A stretch of DNA of 6,986 nt from Burkholderiales bacterium (GTDB lineage: Bacteria > Pseudomonadota > Gammaproteobacteria > Burkholderiales > Burkholderiaceae_C), in assembly GCA_028869035.1 (NCBI GenBank), contig JAGWTL010000151.1:1-6986 (forward strand). The letters are read 5' to 3'. A model generated the notes under the pieces. It did not search any database. It saw only the letters and a program-made list of their open reading frames with translations, and was not told the origin of the DNA. A program made the position numbers and the translations under genes. Positions 1-5,474 of the stretch are shown in pieces; position 1 is the stretch's first letter, and each line of letters starts with the position of its first letter.

Positions 1-1
1 G

Positions 2-394
2 TCGCGCGAGATGGACATGGAGGTCTTCTACGACATGCTCGCATCGACCTTCGGTGTGCCGCGTTGCGCCTGCATCAATATGTATGGCATGACGGAACTC
101 AGCACGCAGTTCTACGACGCGGGCAATGCCACGCTGCCATCGCTCAAGTCCGGCCCGCACTGGATCCGCACGCGGGTGCTGGACCCGCTCACGGGGCTGG
201 AGATGCCCCGTGGCGAGCGCGGCATCCTGGCGCACACCGACCTGGGCAACTTCAACGCCGTCACCACCATCCTCACCGAGGACGTGGGCGTGGAAGTGGA
301 GGGAGGTTTCCTGCTGCTGGGCCGCGCCCAGGGCGCGCAGGCCAAGGGCTGCTCGCTGGCGGTGGACGAATTCCTGCGGGCGACACAGTCATGA
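2..394 (+). CDS. LuxE-type acyl-protein synthetase / acyl-activating enzyme, C-terminal part
   Basis: This is the 3' end of a gene that starts before the window; the frame is open from base 2 and 130 residues are visible. LuxE-family enzymes activate a carboxylic acid as acyl-AMP, move the acyl group to a cysteine near their own C-terminus and pass it to LuxC. Two signs support the call. A motif NMYGMTE at bases 77-97 matches the (Y/F)GxTE adenylate-binding motif of the adenylate-forming superfamily. A C-terminal block GCSL has its cysteine at bases 350-352, 13 residues before the stop, where LuxE carries its acyl-accepting cysteine (Cys364 in Photobacterium, from memory). The gene overlaps the LuxC-type gene by ATGA, as expected for partners made together. 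The N-terminal half cannot be seen, so a stand-alone acyl-CoA ligase of the PaaK/LuxE group remains possible. The substrate may be a fatty or an aromatic acid. Confidence 0.75.
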   Translation, partial: SREMDMEVFYDMLASTFGVPRCACINMYGMTELSTQFYDAGNATLPSLKSGPHWIRTRVLDPLTGLEMPRGERGILAHTDLGNFNAVTTILTEDVGVEVEGGFLLLGRAQGAQAKGCSLAVDEFLRATQS

Positions 395-1842
395 AAGTCA
401 GCGCAGGCTATCTGCCGGGGCTGCCCGCCGGCGAAGTGCGGTGGCAGGCCCTGTCCTTCGGTGCCGGCGCGGATCGGGTCGAGGTGGCGGTGCCGCAGCT
501 CACGCCCGCGCAGCTGCGCACCCTGGCCACGCACGTGCGCGAGCAGGGCCGCAGCCAGCTCAAGCCCCTGCCGGTCTCGCAGATCATCGCGGTGATCGAC
601 CGCGCCATCGCACGCCTGCTCGATGCGAACGATCCCTGCCGCCAGCAGCTCGACGCGCTGCTGCCGCGCATCTCCGGCTTCGACGCCGAGATGGTGCGCC
701 TGGGCCTCAACGCCTACCTCAAGACCTTCCGCGCGCCACAGCTGCAGCGCTTCGTGGCCGAAGACTTCGCCAACCCCAAGCTGCTCGACGAATTCCAGCC
801 GCGCACCAAGGGGGGCATGGCGCGCGCGTTCGGCCCCGAGCTGCTGGTGCATGTCTGGGCCGGCAATGTGCCGGGCCTGCCGCTGTGGAGCCTGGTCTGC
901 GGCCTGCTGGTCAAGGCGCCGGCCATCGGCAAGGTGGCCAGCGCCGAGCCGCTCTTCGCTTCCCTGTTCGCCCGCCTTCTGGCCGAGGTCGAGCCGCGTC
1001 TGGCCGGGGTGCTGGCCATCGTCAGCTTCAAGGGGGGCGACACGCCCAGTGAGCGCGCGCTGTTTGCCGAGGCCGACACGGTGCTGGCCTATGGCGGCAA
1101 CGACACGCTGACGGCCTTGCGTCAGCAGGTGCCGGTGAGCACGCGTTTCCTGCCCCACGGCCACAAGCTCAGCGTGGGCCTGGTTTCGGCCGCCGCGCTC
1201 GATGTGGGCCATGCCCAGTCCACGGCGCGTGCCGCGGCGCTGGACGTGGTGCGTTACGAGCAGCAGGGTTGTTACTCGCCGCACACCTATTACGTGGCGC
1301 GCGGTGGCCGCGTCACGCCGCGCGAGTTCGCGCAGCAGCTGGCCGGTGAACTGGCCGCGCTGCAACACAAGTTCGCGCGCCGCGCGCTCACGCTGGAAGA
1401 AGCGGCCAGCGTGGCCGGTTGGCGCCAGGGCCAGGAACTCAAAGGTTTTGCCGGTGCCGGCGTGGAATTGCTCGGTGATGCGGGAGCGTCCTGGTGCGTG
1501 GCCTATGCCGAACAGGCCAGCGCCCTCTTGCCCGGCGCGCTGAACCGCACGGTGCAGGTGCAGGCGGTGGACCGCCTGGCAGACACGCTGCCCCTGCTGG
1601 CCGCACAACGCGAGGTGCTGCAGACCGTGGGCCTGGCCGCCGCGCCGCAGGAACTGCAGGCCCTGGCCGAAGGGCTGGGGGCGGCCGGCGCCACGCGCAT
1701 CTGCGCCCTGGGACAGATGACGGCGCCCGAGGCCGGCTGGCACCACGACGGGCGCTTCAGCCTGCTGGACCTGGTGCGCATGGTCGAGCTCGAACAGTCG
1801 GCCGAGGACGCGGCCGAGGCTTACGCCCCGTACCGGGATTGA
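391..1842 (+). CDS. LuxC-family acyl-CoA / acyl-protein reductase
   Basis: The product has 483 residues, the usual LuxC length. The family has an aldehyde-dehydrogenase-like fold and reduces an enzyme-bound acyl thioester to an aldehyde with NAD(P)H. The segment QQGCYSPH at residues 291-298 matches the family's QQxCxSPQ active-site block, making Cys294 the probable acyl-accepting nucleophile. AGNVPGLP at 157-164 fits the conserved nucleotide-binding region. The start at 391 is chosen because its ATG overlaps the upstream stop (ATGA) and the family N-terminus begins there; the same frame is open further upstream only as a shadow of the LuxE-type gene. I see no clear Shine-Dalgarno sequence, so translational coupling is likely. 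Coupling to a LuxE-type partner suggests acid-to-aldehyde reduction rather than use of free acyl-CoA alone. Chain length and aromatic versus aliphatic preference are unknown. No luxA or luxB is visible. Confidence 0.88.
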   Translation: MKVSAGYLPGLPAGEVRWQALSFGAGADRVEVAVPQLTPAQLRTLATHVREQGRSQLKPLPVSQIIAVIDRAIARLLDANDPCRQQLDALLPRISGFDAEMVRLGLNAYLKTFRAPQLQRFVAEDFANPKLLDEFQPRTKGGMARAFGPELLVHVWAGNVPGLPLWSLVCGLLVKAPAIGKVASAEPLFASLFARLLAEVEPRLAGVLAIVSFKGGDTPSERALFAEADTVLAYGGNDTLTALRQQVPVSTRFLPHGHKLSVGLVSAAALDVGHAQSTARAAALDVVRYEQQGCYSPHTYYVARGGRVTPREFAQQLAGELAALQHKFARRALTLEEAASVAGWRQGQELKGFAGAGVELLGDAGASWCVAYAEQASALLPGALNRTVQVQAVDRLADTLPLLAAQREVLQTVGLAAAPQELQALAEGLGAAGATRICALGQMTAPEAGWHHDGRFSLLDLVRMVELEQSAEDAAEAYAPYRD

Positions 1843-1847
1843 GGAAG

Positions 1848-2681
1848 ATGAACAAGTCTCCGTCTCCCACCGTCCGCCCTGAGCTTGTCGAAGGGCATAC
1901 AGGGCAACGACCGGCTCAGGGCGAACGGGCAGGGCCTTTCCTCGACATGCGGCAGGTGAGCTACACCTTCCCCGGTTGGCCGCCGGTGGTACAGCGTGTG
2001 GACTGGGACATCGCGCCCGGCGAGTTCCACTGCCTGGTGGGGCGCAGCGGCTGCGGCAAGACCACCCTGCTCAAGCTGGCCGCCGGCCTGTTGCAACCCG
2101 ACGCAGGCTCGGTGCGCCTGCAGGGCCAGACTGTCCACGCCCCCGGTCCCGGCACGGGTTTCGTGTTCCAACACCCCACGCTGCTGGACTGGCTCACCGT
2201 GCTGGACAACGTGCTCTTGCCCGTGACCCTGCAGCGCAGGCCCACGGAGACCGACCAGGCGCGTGCCGAGAAGCTGCTGGCGCAAATGGGCCTGAGCGCC
2301 TACCTGCATCACCATCCGCGCCAGCTGTCCGGCGGGCAGCAGAGCCGCGTGGCGATCGCGCGCGCGCTGCTGCTCGATCCGCCCATCCTGCTGATGGACG
2401 AGCCCTTCGCCGCGCTCGATGCCATCACGCGCGAGGAACTGCAGGACGAACTGCAGGCCATGTGCCGCGCGCGCGGCACCTCGGTGTTTTTTGTCACGCA
2501 CGACATCGCCGAGGCCGTGTATCTCGCCGACCGCGTGGCCGTGATGGACGCCGGCCGCATCCGCCGCGACATCCGCGTGGACCTGCCGCGTCCGCGCGGG
2601 CGGGACCTGCGCTACGGCACGGACTTCAATGCCATCTGCGCCGAGCTGCGGCACGCCATGGACGGGGAGGGCGCTGAATGA
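1848..2681 (+). CDS. ABC transporter ATP-binding protein, NitT/TauT (SsuB/TauB-like) class
   Basis: This 277-residue cytoplasmic ATPase would power the importer encoded by the next two genes. All nucleotide-binding motifs are present: Walker A GRSGCGKTT at 65-73 (Lys71), Q-loop Gln108, signature LSGGQ at 160-164, Walker B ILLMDEP at 180-186, D-loop ALD at 189-191 and switch His218. The family domain begins near residue 31 (FLDMRQVSYTF). Residues 1-30 are an extra leader, mostly the translation of a REP-like repeat pair (VRPELVEG at 9-16). The ATG at 1848 is preferred: it follows the LuxC-type stop by 5 bases with AGGAAG just upstream, though that spacing is short. The in-frame ATG at 1947 lies inside the first conserved strand and has no ribosome site. 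The C-terminus (239-277) has the basic, proline-containing tail usual in SsuB/TauB relatives. The transported compound is not predictable from the ATPase. Confidence 0.93.
   Translation: MNKSPSPTVRPELVEGHTGQRPAQGERAGPFLDMRQVSYTFPGWPPVVQRVDWDIAPGEFHCLVGRSGCGKTTLLKLAAGLLQPDAGSVRLQGQTVHAPGPGTGFVFQHPTLLDWLTVLDNVLLPVTLQRRPTETDQARAEKLLAQMGLSAYLHHHPRQLSGGQQSRVAIARALLLDPPILLMDEPFAALDAITREELQDELQAMCRARGTSVFFVTHDIAEAVYLADRVAVMDAGRIRRDIRVDLPRPRGRDLRYGTDFNAICAELRHAMDGEGAE
1870..1928. repeat. Degenerate REP-like inverted pair inside the ATPase coding region
   Basis: A forward unit (1870-1896) and a reverse unit (1902-1928) of the window's repeat face each other across 5 bases. The forward unit keeps the stem GCCCT/AGGGC. 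The reverse unit is decayed: read on the - strand it has GCCCT but then TTGCCC where the matching AAGGGC should be, so its own hairpin is broken. The whole pair is translated in the ATPase leader without a stop. Confidence 0.88.
2664..2670 (+). promoter_or_regulatory. Ribosome binding site of the permease gene
   Basis: GGGGAGG lies 7 bases before the ATG at 2678, inside the end of the ATPase gene. It is the strongest Shine-Dalgarno match in the window and fixes the permease start despite the ATGA overlap. Confidence 0.8.
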
Positions 2682-3439
2682 TTCGCTACCCGCGTCTTTT
2701 CGCCTTCGCCCTGCTGCTCATCCTGCTGCTGGCCTGGGAGTGGGCCGTGTCGGCTTTCAAATTTTCACCGCTGGTGCTGCCGGCCCCCAGTGTGATCGGT
2801 GCGGCCCTGGTGCGCGGCCTGCAGACGGGTTACCTCTGGCCCCATATCGCCCAAACCCTGCTGGAACTGGGCCTGGGCCTGGCGCTCGGTGTGGCCCTGG
2901 GTTTTGCCGGGGGCGTGCTGCTGGGCGAATCGGCCGCGCTGCGCCGTGTGCTCATGCCCTATGTGGTGACCAGCCAGGTGATCCCGAAGCTGGCCCTGGT
3001 GCCGCTCTTCATCGTCTGGTTCGGTTTCGGCACCGTGCCCACCGTGGTCATCACGGCGCTGATCTGTTTCTTCCCGCTGCTGGAAAACACCTTGACCGGC
3101 ATCGCCCAGGTGGACACCGCACGGCTGGAACTGTTCCGCATGCTCGGCGCCACGCGCTGGCAGACCCTGTGGCGGCTCAAGGTGCCCGCGGGCCTGCCCG
3201 CCATCCTGGCCGGCCTGCGGGTGGCCGTGGTGCTGGCGCTGGTGGGCGCCGTGGTGGGTGAGTTCGTCGGGGCCAGCAAGGGCCTGGGCGCGCTGATCAT
3301 CGCCGCCCAGGGTTCCATGGACACGCCGCTGATGTTCGCCGTGCTGCTGCTGATCACGCTGATCGGCCTGCTGCTGTACGAGACCACGCTCTGGCTGGAG
3401 CGCCGCCTGCTGCAATCCTATTCATCCACTTTCAACTGA
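2678..3439 (+). CDS. ABC transporter permease, NitT/TauT (SsuC/TauC-like) class
   Basis: This 253-residue inner-membrane protein forms the translocation pore, probably as a homodimer, with the ATPase before it and the binding protein after it. By eye there are six hydrophobic segments, at roughly 7-24, 62-83, 92-114, 118-138, 175-197 and 217-237. The cytoplasmic loop between the fourth and fifth carries the ABC-permease EAA-type motif at 151-173 (LFRMLGATRW...VPAGLP), which docks onto the ATPase. LVLPAPSVI at 32-40 and LVPLFIVWFGFG at 107-118 are typical of the nitrate/sulfonate/taurine branch. The start overlaps the ATPase stop by ATGA and has a strong ribosome site. Length is normal for the family and nothing is missing. 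Only one permease gene is present, as usual for this class. Confidence 0.94.
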   Translation: MIRYPRLFAFALLLILLLAWEWAVSAFKFSPLVLPAPSVIGAALVRGLQTGYLWPHIAQTLLELGLGLALGVALGFAGGVLLGESAALRRVLMPYVVTSQVIPKLALVPLFIVWFGFGTVPTVVITALICFFPLLENTLTGIAQVDTARLELFRMLGATRWQTLWRLKVPAGLPAILAGLRVAVVLALVGAVVGEFVGASKGLGALIIAAQGSMDTPLMFAVLLLITLIGLLLYETTLWLERRLLQSYSSTFN

Positions 3440-3449
3440 GGACGACATC

Positions 3450-4445
3450 ATGAAACGACAAACCCTGCGCGCGCTCGCTGCTTTCGCGCTGCTCACCCTG
3501 GGCGCCGGTACGGCCACGGCCCAGGACCCCAAACTGGACAAGATCACCATCGCCGGCTGGGGCGGTCCGATCTCCGAGATCACCAACATTCTGGTCGAAC
3601 CCGACAAGGGATTTTTCCGCGCCAAAGGGATTGATGTCGTGTACATGCCCGGCGCCGGCGGCGGCGATGCCGTGCGCAACCTGCTCAGCGGCCAGGCCGA
3701 CGTGGCCTTCACCGACCCCGGTTCGCTCTACGCCGCGCTGGACAAGGGCGAGAAGCTGCGCGTGATCTACGACATCTATCCGCAGAACATCTTCAACGTG
3801 GTGGCGCTCAAGAGCAGCGGCATCAGCAAGCCCGCGGACCTGAAAGGCAAGAAGATCGGCGTGTACAGCCTGTCCAGCGGCACGCTGACCAATCTGCAGC
3901 TGCTGCTGAACCAGGCCGGCCTGACCGAAAAAGATGTGACCATCGTGGTCACGGGTCTGCTGAACTTCGCGCCTCTGATGCAGGGCCAGGTCGATGCCAC
4001 CGCGGCCACCGACACCGGCCTGCTGGTGGCCCGTGCCAAAGGCGTGGGTGACGTGAACGTGATGGAGGTGCGCAACTCGCTCAACGTTTCCAGCGACATC
4101 TTCGTGGTGCGTGAAGAAACGTACCAGCAGAAGAAGGACGTGCTCAAGCGCTTCCTGGCCGCCTACCGCGACAGTGCCCAATGGATGATCGACCAGCCGC
4201 AGGAAGCCGCTGCGCTGGCGGTCAAACGCGCCATCAACGGCCAGAACGAAGCCGTGAACCTGGAGGTGATCAAGCTGCGCAACGCATCGAGCGTCTCACC
4301 GCTGACGCAGAAACAGGGCCTGGGCGCCATCGATCTGGACATGCTGCAAAAGGGCGCCGACGCCTGGAAGAAGATCGGCCTGGTCCAGCGCGATCTGAAG
4401 ATGAAGGACGTGGTGAGCAGCGAGTTGCTGCCGAGCAGGAATTGA
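3450..4445 (+). CDS. Periplasmic substrate-binding protein, NMT1/SsuA/TauA-like
   Basis: The 331-residue protein should deliver the ligand to the importer. Residues 1-24 form a Sec-type signal peptide: basic MKRQTLR, a hydrophobic core, then a cleavage-like ATA before Gln25. There is no lipobox cysteine, so a soluble periplasmic protein is expected. The mature part shows family blocks: ITIAGW (32-37), GFFRAKGIDVVYMPGAGGGD (54-73, 'feature-then-GG' region), LLSGQADVAF (78-87) and ISKPADLKGKKIGV (125-138). The start has GAGGA at 3438-3442, 7 bases ahead, overlapping the permease stop. The gene lies 10 bases after the permease gene. This superfamily binds taurine, sulfonates, nitrate, pyrimidine precursors, aromatic acids and others; I cannot choose among them. 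The neighbouring acid-reducing genes make a carboxylate or related anion a reasonable guess only. Confidence 0.92.
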   Translation: MKRQTLRALAAFALLTLGAGTATAQDPKLDKITIAGWGGPISEITNILVEPDKGFFRAKGIDVVYMPGAGGGDAVRNLLSGQADVAFTDPGSLYAALDKGEKLRVIYDIYPQNIFNVVALKSSGISKPADLKGKKIGVYSLSSGTLTNLQLLLNQAGLTEKDVTIVVTGLLNFAPLMQGQVDATAATDTGLLVARAKGVGDVNVMEVRNSLNVSSDIFVVREETYQQKKDVLKRFLAAYRDSAQWMIDQPQEAAALAVKRAINGQNEAVNLEVIKLRNASSVSPLTQKQGLGAIDLDMLQKGADAWKKIGLVQRDLKMKDVVSSELLPSRN

Positions 4446-4447
4446 TG

Positions 4448-4506
4448 CCGTTCGCCCTGAGCCTGTCGAAGGGCTTGCAGGGCTTCGACAAGCTCAGCCC
4501 GAACGG
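4448..4506. repeat. REP-like head-to-head pair between the binding-protein and SDR genes
   Basis: Two 27-base units, forward 4448-4474 and reverse 4480-4506, face each other around the 5-base loop TTGCA. Read in the same direction they match at 22 of 27 positions. Four of the five differences are unit positions 8, 9, 25 and 26. Within each unit these positions pair with one another: GCCCT with AGGGC in the left unit, GGGCT with AGCCC in the right unit. The pair begins 2 bases after the binding-protein stop and fills most of the 81-base gap. It could form two small hairpins or one long imperfect one, and may act as an mRNA-stabilising or partially terminating element in the operon. Confidence 0.92.
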
Positions 4507-4517
4507 AATGTTCGTAT

Positions 4518-4523
4518 GAGGTG
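4518..4523 (+). promoter_or_regulatory. Ribosome binding site deciding the SDR start
   Basis: GAGGTG precedes the ATG at 4527, with 5 bases between GAGG and the ATG. An in-frame GTG at 4521 lies inside this site and so is not the preferred start. Confidence 0.6.
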
Positions 4524-4526
4524 CTT

Positions 4527-5306
4527 ATGAATTTCGCAGGCCAGGTCATCCTCGTCACCGGCGCCAGCCGCGGCATCGGCGCGGCCATCGCGCAGGCCTT
4601 CGCGGCCGAGGGAGGTTTCGTGGTGGTGAACTACCTGCGCAACGGGGTCGCGGCTGACGAGGTGGTGGCGCAGTGCAAGGCTGTGGGCGCTGCAACGGGT
4701 GGTGATGCCTGGGCCATCCGCGCCGACGTCAAGGACCCGACCCAGGTGCAGGCCCTGGTGGCGCAGGTGCAGGCCGAACTGGGCCGCATCGACGTGCTGG
4801 TCAACAACGCCTTCGCGCCCTACCGCTTTGACCCCGAGCAGCGCAAGCGCTTCTGGGAAACCGGGTGGGACGAGTACCAGACCCAGTTCGACGGCGCCGT
4901 GCGCGCGACTTACAACGTCTGCCAGGCCGTGCTGCCCGGCATGCGCCAGCGCGCGCAAGGGTCCATCGTCAACCTGGCCAGTGATCTGGTCGAACGGCCC
5001 GTGGTGCCCTACCACGACTACACCACGGCCAAGTCCGCGCTGGTGGGCTTCAGCCGCAACCTCGCGGCCGATTTGGGGCCGCTGGGCATCCGCGTGAACT
5101 GCGTGGCCCCGGGCCTGGTCTACCCGACCGACGCCAGCCGCGCGACCAAAGAGGATGTGAAAGAGGCCATCGTGGCGCAGACGCCATTGCGTCGCATCGC
5201 CCGGCCCGAGGACGTGGCGGGGCCCGTGCTCTTCCTCGCTTCGGACTGGAGCCGCTTCATGACCGGGCAGGTGCTGGTGGTCGACGGCGGCCTGGTGATG
5301 AAATAA
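4527..5306 (+). CDS. SDR-family oxidoreductase, FabG-like (3-oxoacyl-reductase type)
   Basis: The 259-residue product is a classical short-chain dehydrogenase/reductase. It has the nucleotide-binding TGASRGIG at 11-18, NNA at 93-95, active-site Ser152, the YxxxK pair Tyr165/Lys169 and PG at 195-196. After the second strand, VVVNYLRN (32-39) has Arg38, which would suit NADP(H), but this is weak evidence. Length is normal. Residues 97-121 (APYRFDPEQRKRFW...) are longer and more charged than in the fatty-acid-synthesis FabG, arguing against a housekeeping role. The ATG at 4527 is chosen over GTG 4521 on the ribosome site and because family members begin just before the FAGQVILVTGAS strand. It is co-oriented with the importer and LuxE/LuxC-type genes across an 81-base repeat-filled gap, so it may act on the aldehyde or a related hydroxy/keto compound. 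It could instead have its own promoter. Confidence 0.9.
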   Translation: MNFAGQVILVTGASRGIGAAIAQAFAAEGGFVVVNYLRNGVAADEVVAQCKAVGAATGGDAWAIRADVKDPTQVQALVAQVQAELGRIDVLVNNAFAPYRFDPEQRKRFWETGWDEYQTQFDGAVRATYNVCQAVLPGMRQRAQGSIVNLASDLVERPVVPYHDYTTAKSALVGFSRNLAADLGPLGIRVNCVAPGLVYPTDASRATKEDVKEAIVAQTPLRRIARPEDVAGPVLFLASDWSRFMTGQVLVVDGGLVMK

Positions 5307-5338
5307 GGGGCATCCGCGACGCTGCTCTAAAAGCCCCT
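5306..5338 (+). terminator. Weak stem just after the SDR gene, possible terminator
   Basis: AGGGGC (5306-5311) can pair with GCCCCT (5333-5338), giving 6 base pairs around a 21-base loop directly after the SDR stop. No T-run follows, so an intrinsic terminator is doubtful. The stem directly abuts the repeat unit starting at 5339, which may matter more than the stem itself. Confidence 0.2.
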
Positions 5339-5365
5339 CCGTTCGGGCTGAGCCTGTCGAAGCCT
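5339..5365 (+). repeat. REP-like unit, GGC/GCC subtype, upstream of tsaD
   Basis: This single forward unit is identical at all 27 positions to the unit inside tsaD (6181-6207). Its stem is GGGCT with AGCCT, where the outer pair is a G-T wobble. It sits in the 168-base gap between the SDR gene and tsaD. Confidence 0.9.
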
Positions 5366-5400
5366 TCAACAGGCGGCTGTGCTGTCGCAGGTGCGTTCCG

Positions 5401-5442
5401 ACCCTTTGACAAGCTCAGGACAGGCAAGCTCAACGCGAATGG
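5401..5442 (-). repeat. Extended reverse REP-like unit just upstream of tsaD
   Basis: On the - strand this reads ATTCGCGTTGAGCTTG, then CCTGT, then CCTGAGCTTGTCAAAGGG. The central GAGCTTG is thus present twice, about 15 bases apart, making a longer form of the unit. It faces the forward unit at 5339-5365, 35 bases away. One base differs from the usual CGAAG core (TCAAAG), which on the + strand creates TTGACA at 5406-5411. Confidence 0.75.
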
Positions 5443-5474
5443 ATCCAGCCAACGTTGCCCTAAACTCGCCGGAT

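Noticed and set aside
64..390. Upstream extension of the LuxC-type frame
   Set aside because: The frame is open, but it overlaps the whole visible LuxE-type coding region and its product is arginine/alanine/glycine-rich shadow sequence. The family N-terminus begins at the ATG at 391.
112..1746. A 544-residue open frame on the - strand opposite the LuxC-type gene
   Set aside because: It is a shadow of high-GC coding DNA. It covers two well-supported genes on the + strand, and its product is a low-complexity mix rich in Gln, His, Arg and Gly with no recognisable family.
2..1842. A bioluminescence (lux) operon
   Set aside because: Only LuxC- and LuxE-type genes are seen, and the following genes are a transporter and an SDR rather than luxA or luxB. 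These two families also occur in non-luminous bacteria.
3432..4181. A 249-residue open frame on the - strand opposite the binding-protein gene
   Set aside because: It is antisense to a well-supported gene with signal peptide and family motifs. Its own product shows no family.
4521..4526. GTG start for the SDR at 4521
   Set aside because: It lies inside the GAGGTG ribosome site, and only the ATG at 4527 is positioned to use that site.
5379..5474. Longer tsaD starts at 5379 and 5439
   Set aside because: The extra residues come from repeat DNA and have no counterpart in the family. The ATG at 5475 gives the normal TsaD N-terminus.
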